Shown: piece by piece, positions 1-6,797 of the stretch | How the letters are laid out: every line of letters starts with the position of its first letter | Numbering within the stretch: position 1 is the first letter of the stretch | From: an uncultured Bacilli bacterium | GTDB lineage: Bacteria > Bacillota_I > Bacilli_A > RF39 > UBA660 | NCBI GenBank assembly: GCA_934153655.1 | Contig: CAKPFH010000039.1 | Coordinates: forward strand, 1-12,328 | Reading direction: 5' to 3' | DNA length: 12,328 nucleotides | The notes under the pieces: model-generated | Told to the model about the DNA's origin: nothing | What the model saw: the letters and a program-made list of their open reading frames with translations, nothing else | Database searches by the model: none | Translations under genes and position numbers: made by a program

Positions 1-50
1 GCGTGGGATAAATTCCAATTTATATCAAACTATTAAAATTTTTAATTTTA

Positions 51-1013
51 CTATTGACTTTTAATAGTTAGACTCCTATTTACAACTTTTCCTAAAATAT
101 TTTTATTTCCATTTAAATAGTTACTAACTAACATTTTACTTTTTCCTTCTGGTTTTATTTCAAGTATTTCTAATAAACCATTTTTAGTTTTTATAGAAAA
201 ACTATTTTTAGTAACTAAAACTATTTCTCCATCTATTCTTTCTTGATAATTTAAGTTATCTATTTTTAAGCTTTTATAAACTTTAATAATTTTACCATCT
301 AAAAGAAAATAACTACCAGGATTAGGATTTAATCCTCTTATTTTGTTATAGATTTCTTCTTTAGTTTTAGTAAAATCAAGTAGTTCTTCAGATCTATCTA
401 TGTTATAAGCATAGGTTACTTCGTTTATATCTTGTTTTATTCTTGAATTAGTATTATTAACAATACTTGGTAAGACTTCAAGTAATAAATTAGTTCCTAA
501 TAAACTTAATTTATCATGTAAAGTTTGATAAGTATCATCATCTAATATATCAACACTTGCTTGTTTAATAATATCTCCAGCATCCATTTTAGGATCCATA
601 TACATGATTGTAATACCAGTTTTCTTGTATCCATCTATAATAGCATGTTGAATTGGAGCTCCTCCTCTTAGTTTTGGTAAAAGAGAAGCATGGACATTTA
701 TACAACCATATTTTGGATAATCAAGTATTTCTTTTGGTATTATCTGACCATAGGCTGCAGTTATAATAATATCTGGTTCTAAAGCCAAAATGTCTTGATA
801 ATCTTCTTTTATTTTAATAGGTTGCAACACCTTAATATTATTTTTTAAAGCTAATTCTTTAATTGGAGAGAAAACTATTTCTTTTTTTCTTCCTACCATT
901 TTATCTGGTTGGGTAACAACTCCTATAACTTTCGTATTAGTAATTAACATTGAAAGAATATTAACACTAAACTCAGGAGTTCCCATAAATACAACTTTTA
1001 CATCTTTTAGCAT
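51..1013 (-). CDS. fmt: Methionyl-tRNA formyltransferase
   Basis: Cytoplasmic enzyme that transfers a formyl group from 10-formyl-tetrahydrofolate to the amino group of Met on initiator tRNA, enabling bacterial-type translation initiation. The 320-residue product has the usual family length. The N-terminal formyltransferase fold starts with VVFMGTPEFS at residues 7-16. The catalytic triad is N106, H108 and D144, within INVHASLLPKLRGGAP (residues 105-120) and MDAGD (143-147). The C-terminal OB-like domain follows from about residue 205, with the GLNPNPGSYF stretch typical of the family. The ATG has a good ribosome binding site (GAGGTG, 7 nt upstream), and translation stops at TAG. It is separated from the purA/cyclophilin operon by a terminator and seems to have its own promoter. 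Its substrate, tRNA-fMet with a C1-A72 mismatch, is encoded at 5533-5609. Identification is firm. Confidence 0.97.
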   Translation of the reverse strand: MLKDVKVVFMGTPEFSVNILSMLITNTKVIGVVTQPDKMVGRKKEIVFSPIKELALKNNIKVLQPIKIKEDYQDILALEPDIIITAAYGQIIPKEILDYPKYGCINVHASLLPKLRGGAPIQHAIIDGYKKTGITIMYMDPKMDAGDIIKQASVDILDDDTYQTLHDKLSLLGTNLLLEVLPSIVNNTNSRIKQDINEVTYAYNIDRSEELLDFTKTKEEIYNKIRGLNPNPGSYFLLDGKIIKVYKSLKIDNLNYQERIDGEIVLVTKNSFSIKTKNGLLEILEIKPEGKSKMLVSNYLNGNKNILGKVVNRSLTIKSQ

Positions 1014-1030
1014 TTTTACACCTCAAACTT

Positions 1031-1059
1031 ATTGTATCACAAAAATATAAAAAGTTGAA
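1031..1059 (-). promoter_or_regulatory. Putative fmt promoter
   Basis: On the minus strand a TACAAT -10 box (1031-1036), with a TG one base upstream (extended -10), lies 17 nt from a weak -35 box TTCAAC (1054-1059). The -35 falls inside the 3' arm of the terminator that ends the upstream operon, so terminator and promoter overlap. The predicted leader before fmt is about 10 nt. Confidence 0.5.
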
Positions 1060-1081
1060 AATTTTATCCGAATTTTCAACT
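1041..1081 (-). terminator. Rho-independent terminator after the purA/cyclophilin operon
   Basis: An 11-bp perfect stem (1053-1063 with 1071-1081, AGTTGAAAATT paired with its complement) has a 7-nt loop. On the minus strand it is followed by the T-rich tract CTTTTTATATTTTT. It lies about 140 bases past the cyclophilin stop. The stretch 1082-1220 is very AT-rich untranslated sequence in which I see no gene with a start codon. Confidence 0.8.
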
Positions 1082-1220
1082 ATTTTCTTTAATTTAAGAA
1101 GAATTATTTATCATTTATAAGTTTTTAAAAAGTATTTTCTTAAATATTTAGATTTGTTATTTTTTAGAATTTGTTTTAGTTTTGTTTCATTAGTTTTTAA
1201 TTTTTTTATCTATTATTTTT

Positions 1221-1811
1221 TTAATCTACTACTTTAATTGTTTCAATTACTGGTTGATTTTCAAATTCTACAGTTCCATTGTCATCAGTTACAGTTACTG
1301 TTTCAGCTATTTTATCAACTACATCCATTCCTTCTGTAACCACACCAAATGCTGCATAATTACCATCTAGGAAAGTACTATCTTCATGAACTATAAAAAA
1401 TTGACTTGAGGCTGAATTCATATCATTACTTCTAGCCATAGAAATAACGCCTCTTTTATGACTTATGTTATTAGTTACCCCGTTTTGACTAAACTCACCT
1501 TTTATAGTTTTATCAGATCCTCCTGTACCATTATGATTAGGATCTCCTCCTTGAATCATAAAACCTTTGATAATTCGATGGAAAGTCAACCCATCATAGA
1601 ATTTTTCATTTACTAAGTTAACAAAATTAGTAACCGTAATAGGAGCAGTATCAGCATCTAATTCTAATTTTATATTTCCATAATCTTTTACAGTTATTAA
1701 AACATTTATTTTTCCAGTTAAGTAGTCTTCCTTTTGATTTTTTCTTACAAAAGGATTATTACATCCAGTTATAAGTAATACAATTATTAATAATAAACCT
1801 ATTTTTTTCAT
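1221..1811 (-). CDS. Cyclophilin-type peptidyl-prolyl isomerase, predicted lipoprotein
   Basis: Predicted to catalyse cis-trans isomerisation of peptidyl-prolyl bonds and assist folding of exported proteins at the outer face of the membrane. Residues 1-17 form a lipoprotein signal: two lysines, a hydrophobic core and the lipobox LITGC, with C17 as the lipidated cysteine. The cyclophilin domain spans about residues 36-194. It shows FHRIIKGFMIQGGDP (78-91; R79, F84 and Q87 line the active site), SSQFFI (135-140) and LDGNYAAFGVV (148-158). The start codon overlaps the stop of purA as ATGA, so it is probably translated by coupling. A GAGGAG ribosome binding site sits about 11 nt upstream, inside purA. 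The family is certain; the natural client proteins are unknown. Confidence 0.93.
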   Translation of the reverse strand: MKKIGLLLIIVLLITGCNNPFVRKNQKEDYLTGKINVLITVKDYGNIKLELDADTAPITVTNFVNLVNEKFYDGLTFHRIIKGFMIQGGDPNHNGTGGSDKTIKGEFSQNGVTNNISHKRGVISMARSNDMNSASSQFFIVHEDSTFLDGNYAAFGVVTEGMDVVDKIAETVTVTDDNGTVEFENQPVIETIKVVD

Positions 1812-3073
1812 TCAACAATTATCTCCTCTCGTCCAGCTCCAACACCTATAAATTTAATTGGAACTCCTACAAATTCTTCTATTCTTTTTATATACTCTTT
1901 AGCTTGAGGTGGTAAATCTTCTTTTCTTCTAACCTTAGAAATATCTCCATAATTACCAACAAATTCTTCATAAACAGGAGTTGCTTCTAATAATTCTTTT
2001 TCATTAGTTGTAAAGTCTTCGGTTATTTTACCATCTCTTTCGTAAGCCACGCATAATTTAATTTTAGCAAGTTTTCCAATTGTATCTAAATGGTTCATAC
2101 AAAGAGCTGTTATTCCATTTACTAAAACAGCATATCTAAGAGCAACTAAATCTAAATAACCACATCTTCTAGGTCTTTTAGTTGTAGCTCCATATTCATG
2201 ACCAAGTTCTCTTATCATATCACCTATTTCATTTTTTTGTTCTGTTACATATGGTCCTTCGCCAACTCTTGATGAATAAGCTTTCATAACTCCATATACT
2301 TCTCCAATATTACTAGCATTCAAACCACTTCCTGTTAATATTCCTCCAATTGTTGGATTACTACTAGTAACATATGGATATGAACCATGATCAATATCAA
2401 GTAAAGTTGCTTGAGCTCCTTCACATATTATTTTTTTATTTTCTTTAATTAACTTATGAATTAAAACTGTTGTATCACATACATATTTTTTAATAGTACG
2501 AGCATACTTTTTATATTCCTTGACAATTTCTTTATAATCATATTCAGGATAGCCATTTAATTTAAATAATCTATTTTTATTTTCAACATTTCTTTTTACT
2601 AATTCTTCAAATTTATCTGAATACAAGTCTTCTACTCTTATTCCTGATCTTTCATATTTATCACAATAACAAGGACCTATGCCCCTTATAGTTGTACCAA
2701 TTTTATTATTACCTCGCATATCTTCTAACATTCTATCAAGTCCTAAATGATAGGGAAATACAACATGAGCTTTATTACTAATACGAAGTTTAGAAACATC
2801 ACGTCCCCTTTCCTTTAATGTATTAATCTCTTCTATCAATACTTTTGGATCTAATACAACTCCATTACCAATAATAGCAAAAGTTCCCTTATTAAGTATT
2901 CCTGATGGGATTAAATGAAAAACAAATTTTTCGCCATCTACTTCAATAGAATGTCCAGCATTAGCACCACCGGTTGCTCTTAAAGCTACATTTGCCTTAC
3001 CACCTAAGTAATCAATTATTTTTCCTTTACCTTCATCTCCATAAAAAGATCCTAAAACAACATCTACTTTCAT
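1808..3073 (-). CDS. purA: Adenylosuccinate synthetase
   Basis: First committed step from IMP to AMP: IMP + aspartate + GTP gives adenylosuccinate + GDP + phosphate. The product has 421 residues, close to the usual ~430. The P-loop GDEGKGK is at residues 12-18, with D13 and K16 in the expected catalytic and binding places. H41 lies in GGANAGHS (35-42). GTTIRGIGP (126-134), LLDIDHGSYPYVTSSN (224-239), AYSSRVGEGP (265-274) and TTKRPRRCGYLD (297-308) match family signatures. Mild departures are FYGDEGKGK where most members have QWGDEGKGK, and TTKRPRR for TTGRPRR. The gene has a good promoter, an AGG ribosome binding site and a TGA stop that overlaps the cyclophilin ATG. It works with PurB, encoded at 3785-5122, although the two genes are not in one transcript. 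Confidence 0.97.
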   Translation of the reverse strand: MKVDVVLGSFYGDEGKGKIIDYLGGKANVALRATGGANAGHSIEVDGEKFVFHLIPSGILNKGTFAIIGNGVVLDPKVLIEEINTLKERGRDVSKLRISNKAHVVFPYHLGLDRMLEDMRGNNKIGTTIRGIGPCYCDKYERSGIRVEDLYSDKFEELVKRNVENKNRLFKLNGYPEYDYKEIVKEYKKYARTIKKYVCDTTVLIHKLIKENKKIICEGAQATLLDIDHGSYPYVTSSNPTIGGILTGSGLNASNIGEVYGVMKAYSSRVGEGPYVTEQKNEIGDMIRELGHEYGATTKRPRRCGYLDLVALRYAVLVNGITALCMNHLDTIGKLAKIKLCVAYERDGKITEDFTTNEKELLEATPVYEEFVGNYGDISKVRRKEDLPPQAKEYIKRIEEFVGVPIKFIGVGAGREEIIVE

Positions 3074-3105
3074 ATAACCTACTTTCTGTGATACTTCACT
3101 TAATA

Positions 3106-3134
3106 ATTATAACTAAATTTTAAATTAGTTACAA
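3106..3134 (-). promoter_or_regulatory. Predicted purA promoter
   Basis: On the minus strand TTGTAA (3129-3134), exactly 17 nt and TATAAT (3106-3111) give a strong vegetative sigma-factor promoter. Transcription would start near 3099, about 25 nt before the purA ATG. I see no riboswitch or PurR box in the short leader. Confidence 0.8.
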
Positions 3135-3257
3135 GAAAGTATACAAAGATTTATCTTTTTTTTAATGATTAAGTTAATAATTTTATTTTTTCCTCAAAAA
3201 TAGCTTTTAATTTATAAATAATAATCGTATTTTAGGGGCATTTTCAAAAGAATTAAC

Positions 3258-3279
3258 AATATAATGAGAAAATTATATT
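3258..3279 (+). promoter_or_regulatory. Inverted repeat over the -10 box of the double-HTH gene (candidate operator)
   Basis: AATATAAT (3258-3265) and ATTATATT (3272-3279) form a perfect 8-bp inverted repeat with a 6-nt spacer. The left arm contains a consensus -10 box, TATAAT (3260-3265); no good -35 box is visible. The right arm touches the ribosome binding site GGTGG (3280-3284). A protein bound here would block transcription, which would suit autoregulation by the HTH protein just downstream. That role is inferred. Confidence 0.45.
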
Positions 3280-3290
3280 GGTGGTAAAAT

Positions 3291-3752
3291 ATGGATTTTT
3301 CAAGATTAGCAATAATTCGAAAGAAAAAAGACTTGTCACAAAGACAAGTTGCAAAAATATTAGATGTTTCCAAGTCTACCTATGCTCGATGGGAAACTAT
3401 GGAAGAAATTATTACTCTTCAACATTTAAATAAATTTTGTAAATATTTTAAAGTAACCATGGATTACGTTTTAAGTTTAACTGATGAAAATAATTATTAT
3501 TTATATTATTATGTAAAACCAGTAAACAAAGCAATCCTTGGAAGAAATATTCAAATAATAAGAAGAAAATATAAACTTACCCAACAAGATTTAGCTGATA
3601 TTTTAAATACATCACAATCTACTATAAGTGCTTATGAAAATGGTAAAACTATGTTTTTAACTGTATTTGCTTACACTTTAGCAACAAAATATAATTTATC
3701 AGTAGATAAAATATGTTCAAGAGTAAAAAATAAAGATTTTATTGCATTATAA
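3291..3752 (+). CDS. Transcriptional regulator with two tandem XRE-type helix-turn-helix domains
   Basis: Probable DNA-binding regulator of 153 residues made of two Cro/C1 (XRE) domains and almost nothing else. Domain 1 covers about residues 4-65 (RKKKDLSQRQVAKILDVSKS, then TYARWE). Domain 2 covers about residues 82-146 (RRKYKLTQQDLADILNTSQS, then TISAYENGK). The two are linked by a Tyr-rich stretch, ENNYYLYYYVKP (residues 66-77). The second copy fits the family consensus better than the first. No ligand-binding, peptidase or membrane domain is present, so one chain could contact two half-sites. The ATG has a GGTGGT ribosome binding site 7 nt upstream. The gene is divergent from purA and converges on purB. 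Target genes are unknown; an inverted repeat over its own promoter suggests self-regulation. Confidence 0.85.
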   Translation: MDFSRLAIIRKKKDLSQRQVAKILDVSKSTYARWETMEEIITLQHLNKFCKYFKVTMDYVLSLTDENNYYLYYYVKPVNKAILGRNIQIIRRKYKLTQQDLADILNTSQSTISAYENGKTMFLTVFAYTLATKYNLSVDKICSRVKNKDFIAL

Positions 3753-3776
3753 AAAGTTGATGAACGTCAACTTTTT
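3751..3776. terminator. Bidirectional terminator between the HTH gene and purB
   Basis: A 10-bp stem, AAAAAGTTGA (3751-3760) paired with TCAACTTTTT (3767-3776), has a 6-nt loop. Its A and T tracts serve as U-tracts in either direction. It begins at the HTH stop codon and ends 8 nt before the purB stop, as expected for converging genes. Confidence 0.85.
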
Positions 3777-3784
3777 AATTTTGA

Positions 3785-5122
3785 TTATAATTTGTTAGCC
3801 AAACCAATATAAGTACTAGGTGTTAAATTTAATAATCTATTTTTATCTTCTTTACTTATATTTAAAGTTTCTATGTAAGAATGTAAAAGTTCCTTGGTAA
3901 CTTTTTTGCCTCTTGTTAATTGTTTTAATTTATCATAGGCATCTGGTATTTGATATTTTCTTAAAACTGTTTGGATAGCCTCAGCTAAAACTTCCCATTC
4001 GTTTTCTAATTCTTCAGTTAAAACTTTTTTGTTTACTTTTACTTTTTTCAAACCTTTTAATGTTTCTTTTACTCCTTGTAAAGAATAACCAAAAGATATT
4101 CCTAAATTACGTAAGCTTGAAGAATCTGATAAATCTCTTTGCATTCTTGATCTTGGTAATTTGTTAGAAAGCATTACTAATAAGCTATTAGCTGTTTCTA
4201 AATTAGATTCACTGTTTTCAAAATTAATAGGATTTACTTTGTGAGGCATAGTGCTGCTTCCTACTTCGTTCTTAACTACTTCTAGTTTAAAGTAAGATTT
4301 GCTAATATATAGCCACATATCAAGATTTAAATCTAAAATTATATTATTAATATGTCTTATTTTATCTAAGATGTTAACTATATAGTCATGACTTTCAATT
4401 TGGGTTGTTAAAGGATTAAAAGTTAGATTTAATTCTTGCTCAATGAAATTTTTATTAAATTTTATAAAATCTTCTTCAGGATAAGCAATGGTTAATGCAC
4501 TATAGTTTCCTGTTGCTCCATTAAACTTAGCTTTTATTTTTAGTTTTTTTAAGTCGTTATATTCGCAACTTAAACGATAAAAATATATTTTAAACTCTTT
4601 ACCAATAGTAGTAGGAGTTGCTGGCTGACCATGAGTATGAGCTAGCATTACAACATTTTTATATTTCGAAGCTATTTTTTTAAGATAAGTTAGAAATTCT
4701 TGAATTTCAGGTATGTATACTTCTTCTAGAAAACTTTTTAACATCAAGGCATAAGAAGTGTTGTTAATATCTTCACTGGTTAAACCAAAATGAACAAATT
4801 CTTTTAAGAAAGAAAGTTCTGATTTTTCTAATTCTTCATCAATAAAGTACTCAACAGCTTTTACATCATGTTTGGTAATACTTTCAATTTCTTTTATTCT
4901 TTGATATGATGACATATTAAAATTATCACTAATAGTTTCTATTAAAGTTATTTTATTTTTGTACTTTATTAATTTATTATTAATTAGATAAATTAACCAT
5001 TTTATTTCAACAAAAACGCGATTTTTAAAATAAGCATATTCCGAAAAATATGGTGATAGTTTGTTTTTAATATCTTTATAACGTCCATCTAGTGGACATA
5101 ATTCTAAAGCATCAATTTCCAT
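3785..5122 (-). CDS. purB: Adenylosuccinate lyase
   Basis: Cleaves adenylosuccinate to AMP and fumarate, and in de novo purine synthesis cleaves SAICAR to AICAR and fumarate. The 445-residue product has fumarase/aspartase superfamily signatures: HFGLTSEDIN (111-120), AHTHGQPATP (161-170, with the catalytic His of the THGQ motif at 164), NGATGNY (201-207) and the mobile signature loop SSTMPHKVNPINFE (289-302, with catalytic serine S289 or S290). The N-terminal CPLDGRYKD (9-17) and the length resemble the E. coli-type PurB more than the shorter Bacillus type. The ATG has an excellent AAAAGGAG ribosome binding site. It is not in a purine operon: it stands alone just downstream of the tRNA cluster terminator, with little room for its own promoter. 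Confidence 0.96.
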   Translation of the reverse strand: MEIDALELCPLDGRYKDIKNKLSPYFSEYAYFKNRVFVEIKWLIYLINNKLIKYKNKITLIETISDNFNMSSYQRIKEIESITKHDVKAVEYFIDEELEKSELSFLKEFVHFGLTSEDINNTSYALMLKSFLEEVYIPEIQEFLTYLKKIASKYKNVVMLAHTHGQPATPTTIGKEFKIYFYRLSCEYNDLKKLKIKAKFNGATGNYSALTIAYPEEDFIKFNKNFIEQELNLTFNPLTTQIESHDYIVNILDKIRHINNIILDLNLDMWLYISKSYFKLEVVKNEVGSSTMPHKVNPINFENSESNLETANSLLVMLSNKLPRSRMQRDLSDSSSLRNLGISFGYSLQGVKETLKGLKKVKVNKKVLTEELENEWEVLAEAIQTVLRKYQIPDAYDKLKQLTRGKKVTKELLHSYIETLNISKEDKNRLLNLTPSTYIGLANKL

Positions 5123-5143
5123 AATAACTCCTTTTATAAAATG

Positions 5144-5166
5144 AAAAAAACAGTCAAATGACTGTT
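5144..5166 (-). terminator. Terminator at the end of the tRNA cluster
   Basis: On the minus strand AACAGTC (complement of 5160-5166), a 4-nt loop and GACTGTT (complement of 5149-5155) are followed directly by seven Ts (5144-5150). It lies 12 nt past tRNA-Pro and about 21 nt before the purB start codon. Readthrough here is one way to transcribe purB. Confidence 0.85.
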
Positions 5167-5178
5167 ATTTACAACAAA

Positions 5179-5255
5179 TGGTCGGGAAGACAGGATTTGA
5201 ACCTGCAACCCCTTGGTCCCAAACCAAGTGCTCTACCAAATTGAGCCACTTCCCG
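5179..5255 (-). tRNA. tRNA-Pro (anticodon TGG)
   Basis: A 77-nt cloverleaf with acceptor CGGGAAG/CTTCCCG, discriminator A and encoded CCA. The anticodon loop TTTGGGA on stem CTTGG/CCAAG gives anticodon TGG, which reads CCN by wobble. It is the last gene of the cluster, 12 nt before the terminator. Confidence 0.97.
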
Positions 5256-5267
5256 AACTTAATAAAA

Positions 5268-5344
5268 TGGTGCGCCCAATAGGAGTCGAACCCATAACCT
5301 TTTGGTCCGTAGCCAAACGCTCTATCCAATTGAGCTATGAGCGC
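5268..5344 (-). tRNA. tRNA-Arg (anticodon ACG)
   Basis: A 77-nt cloverleaf with acceptor GCGCTCA/TGGGCGC (one T-G pair), discriminator A and encoded CCA. The anticodon loop CTACGGA gives ACG. Tadenosine at position 34 implies that the organism has the TadA deaminase to make inosine and read CGU, CGC and CGA. Confidence 0.97.
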
Positions 5345-5368
5345 AAAAGAAACATTACAAATTTTAAA

Positions 5369-5444
5369 TGGTGGCTCCGAGTGGAATCGAACCACCGACA
5401 CAGGGATTTTCAGTCCCTTGCTCTACCGACTGAGCTACAGAGCC
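5369..5444 (-). tRNA. tRNA-Phe (anticodon GAA)
   Basis: A 76-nt cloverleaf with acceptor GGCTCTG/CGGAGCC, discriminator A and encoded CCA. The anticodon loop CTGAAAA on stem AGGGA/TCCCT gives GAA. It is followed by the longest spacer in the cluster (24 nt) before tRNA-Arg. Confidence 0.97.
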
Positions 5445-5452
5445 AAAAAAAA

Positions 5453-5528
5453 TGGCGGTCTCGACGGGGATTGAACCCGCGATCTTCTGCGTGACAGGCA
5501 GACGTGGTAACCACTGCACTACGAGACC
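5453..5528 (-). tRNA. tRNA-Asp (anticodon GTC)
   Basis: A 76-nt cloverleaf with acceptor GGTCTCG/CGAGACC, discriminator G (as expected for Asp) and encoded CCA. The anticodon loop CTGTCAC on stem TCTGC/GCAGA gives GTC. It begins only 4 nt after tRNA-fMet ends. Confidence 0.97.
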
Positions 5529-5532
5529 ATAT

Positions 5533-5609
<77 letters not shown>

Positions 5610-5628
5610 ATAAATTTAAAACATATAT

Positions 5629-5721
5629 TGGCGGAGGAAAAGGGATTCGAACCCCTGCGCCGCTTGCACGACCTCTCGGTTTTCAAGACCGATCCCTTCA
5701 ACCGGACTTGGGTATTCCTCC
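5629..5721 (-). tRNA. tRNA-Ser (anticodon TGA)
   Basis: A 93-nt class II tRNA with the long variable arm typical of Ser. The acceptor is GGAGGAA/TTCCTCC, the discriminator is G and the CCA is encoded. The anticodon loop CTTGAAA on stem TCGGT/ACCGA gives TGA, which reads UCN. Confidence 0.96.
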
Positions 5722-5731
5722 AATAAAAAAA

Positions 5732-5820
5732 TGGTGCCTAAGGTCGGACTTGAACCGACACGAGTTTTGATGCTCGCAGGATTTTAAGTCCTGTGCGTCT
5801 ACCTATTCCGCCACTCAGGC
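5732..5820 (-). tRNA. tRNA-Leu (anticodon TAA)
   Basis: An 89-nt class II tRNA with a long variable arm. The acceptor is GCCTGAG/CTTAGGC with one G-T pair, the discriminator is A and the CCA is encoded. The anticodon loop CTTAAAA on stem CAGGA/TCCTG gives TAA, matching the TTA codon that dominates Leu usage here. Confidence 0.96.
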
Positions 5821-5829
5821 ATAAATAAA

Positions 5830-5905
5830 TGGTGTCCCGTGCGAGATTCGAACTCACGACCCTTTGATTAAAAGTCAAATGCTCTACCTACTGAGCTAAC
5901 GGGAC
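5830..5905 (-). tRNA. tRNA-Lys (anticodon TTT)
   Basis: A 76-nt cloverleaf with acceptor GTCCCGT/ACGGGAC, discriminator A and encoded CCA. The anticodon loop CTTTTAA on stem TTTGA/TCAAA gives TTT. Confidence 0.97.
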
Positions 5906-5915
5906 ATAAAACAAT

Positions 5916-5990
5916 TGGTTGCCTCGGCTAGATTCGAACTAGCGCATGCGAGAGTCAAAGTCTCGTGCCTTACCACTTGGCTACGAGGCA
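5916..5990 (-). tRNA. tRNA-Gln (anticodon TTG)
   Basis: A 75-nt cloverleaf with acceptor TGCCTCG/CGAGGCA, discriminator A and encoded CCA. The anticodon loop CTTTGAC on stem CGAGA/TCTCG gives TTG. Confidence 0.97.
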
Positions 5991-5996
5991 ATAACG

Positions 5997-6080
5997 TGGT
6001 GGAGAGAGATGGATTCGAACCATCGAACCCGAAGGAACAGATTTACAGTCTGTCGCGTTTAGCCTCTTCGCTATCTCTCC
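5997..6080 (-). tRNA. tRNA-Tyr (anticodon GTA)
   Basis: An 84-nt class II tRNA with a variable arm built on TCC-TTCG-GG, as in bacterial tRNA-Tyr. The acceptor is GGAGAGA/TCTCTCC, the discriminator is A and the CCA is encoded. The anticodon loop CTGTAAA on stem ACAGA/TCTGT gives GTA. Confidence 0.96.
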
Positions 6081-6084
6081 ATCA

Positions 6085-6160
6085 TGGTGCCGAAAACAGG
6101 AATCGAACCCGTAACCTATTGATTACAAATCAATTGCTCTACCAATTGAGCTATTTCGGC
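6085..6160 (-). tRNA. tRNA-Thr (anticodon TGT)
   Basis: A 76-nt cloverleaf with acceptor GCCGAAA/TTTCGGC, discriminator A and encoded CCA. The anticodon loop TTTGTAA on stem ATTGA/TCAAT gives TGT. Only 4 nt separate it from tRNA-Tyr. Confidence 0.97.
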
Positions 6161-6169
6161 ATTAATTAA

Positions 6170-6246
6170 TGGTGGGCGATATAGGACTCGAACCTATGAC
6201 CCCCTGCTTGTAAGGCAGGTGCTCTAACCAACTGAGCTAATCGCCC
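6170..6246 (-). tRNA. tRNA-Val (anticodon TAC)
   Basis: A 77-nt cloverleaf with acceptor GGGCGAT/ATCGCCC, discriminator A and encoded CCA. The anticodon loop CTTACAA on stem CCTGC/GCAGG gives TAC. It is the first gene of the cluster, about 18 nt after the predicted transcription start. Confidence 0.97.
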
Positions 6247-6270
6247 ATTAAATCACTGACAACGTTATTA

Positions 6271-6299
6271 ACTATATCATTTTATTTAGCCATTGTCAA
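6271..6299 (-). promoter_or_regulatory. Promoter of the 12-tRNA operon
   Basis: On the minus strand TTGACA (6294-6299), exactly 17 nt and TATAGT (6271-6276) form a near-perfect vegetative sigma-factor promoter, the strongest in the window. Transcription should start near 6264. No rRNA gene lies between it and the tRNAs, so the cluster is independent of an rrn operon here. Confidence 0.9.
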
Positions 6300-6317
6300 T
6301 AAAAAATTAAACGTTTT

Positions 6318-6656
6318 TTATTTTTTTTTCATATTTATCCAATTTTGAAGTTCTTTATTTAAAGTTGAAAAACCTTTAGGTGTCTCTTTAATAGCTTCTC
6401 GCTTATTTAAAATTCGATAATCAATATTTTTAATACTTAACTTAACATGAAACGTATCATCATCAACATCAAGTACTCTAGCCTTAATAGTTTCTCCTAC
6501 TTTAACATATTTATTAATATCTTTAACAAAACCATCAGATATTTCAGATATATGAATAAGTCCACTATAATATTCGTCAAGAGTTATAAAAATACCATAT
6601 TTTTCAATACCAGTTACACATCCCTCAACAATTTCATTTTTATAATACTTACACAT
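6318..6656 (-). CDS. yugI: S1 RNA-binding domain protein of the YugI/GSP13 (CvfD) type
   Basis: Small S1-domain protein of 112 residues, related to Bacillus YugI (general stress protein 13). That family associates with ribosomes and acts in stress or post-transcriptional control. The S1 fold covers residues 5-76: VEGCVTGIEKYGIFITL (10-26), GLIHISEISDGFVKDI (32-47), VGETIKARVLDVD (53-65). The C-terminal GFSTLNKELQNWINMKK (95-111) matches the YugI tail. I take the ATG at 6656 because GAGGT sits 4 nt upstream. An in-frame TTG at 6698 would add 14 residues but has no ribosome binding site. No clear promoter is visible; a terminator separates the gene from the TtcA-like gene upstream. The symbol is by similarity of both domain and tail. 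Confidence 0.88.
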   Translation of the reverse strand: MCKYYKNEIVEGCVTGIEKYGIFITLDEYYSGLIHISEISDGFVKDINKYVKVGETIKARVLDVDDDTFHVKLSIKNIDYRILNKREAIKETPKGFSTLNKELQNWINMKKK

Positions 6657-6773
6657 AGTTACCTCACCGATAAACAAATATAGTTTACCAAAAAACAATT
6701 AATTAATCAATATAATTTTCTTACTTTTAACACTTTTTTCTATTTTTTTATTCAAACAAATTTTAAAGTCAAT

Positions 6774-6797
6774 AAAAAAAGATGATTAATCTTCATC
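6774..6797 (-). terminator. Terminator overlapping the end of the TtcA-like gene
   Basis: On the minus strand GATGA (complement of 6793-6797), a 7-nt loop containing the TAA stop, and TCATC (complement of 6781-6785) are followed by seven Ts (6774-6780). The stem is only 5 bp, but the T-run and its place right at the gene end support it. Confidence 0.6.

Noticed and set aside
8..50. A/T-only palindromes at 8-23 (ATAAATT, CC, AATTTAT) and 34-50 after the fmt stop
   Set aside because: No T-run follows on the minus strand and such symmetry is common at this base composition; not strong enough for a terminator or operator call.
1082..1220. Minus-strand open stretch of about 36 codons (Lys/Asn-rich) behind the cyclophilin gene
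   Set aside because: It lacks a start codon and a ribosome binding site and has AT-rich low complexity; best read as untranslated sequence before the terminator.
3074..3290. Riboswitch or PurR box upstream of purA
   Set aside because: The predicted leader is only about 25 nt with no room for an aptamer, and I see no purine-box consensus in the divergent region.
6447..6683. 78-codon plus-strand frame
   Set aside because: Antisense of the S1-domain gene, which has clear homology and a ribosome binding site; the low-complexity Asn/Ile/Phe product is not convincing.
6657..6698. TTG start that would lengthen the S1 protein by 14 residues
   Set aside because: No ribosome binding site precedes it, whereas GAGGT sits 4 nt before the ATG at 6656, and the YugI family starts at about that point.
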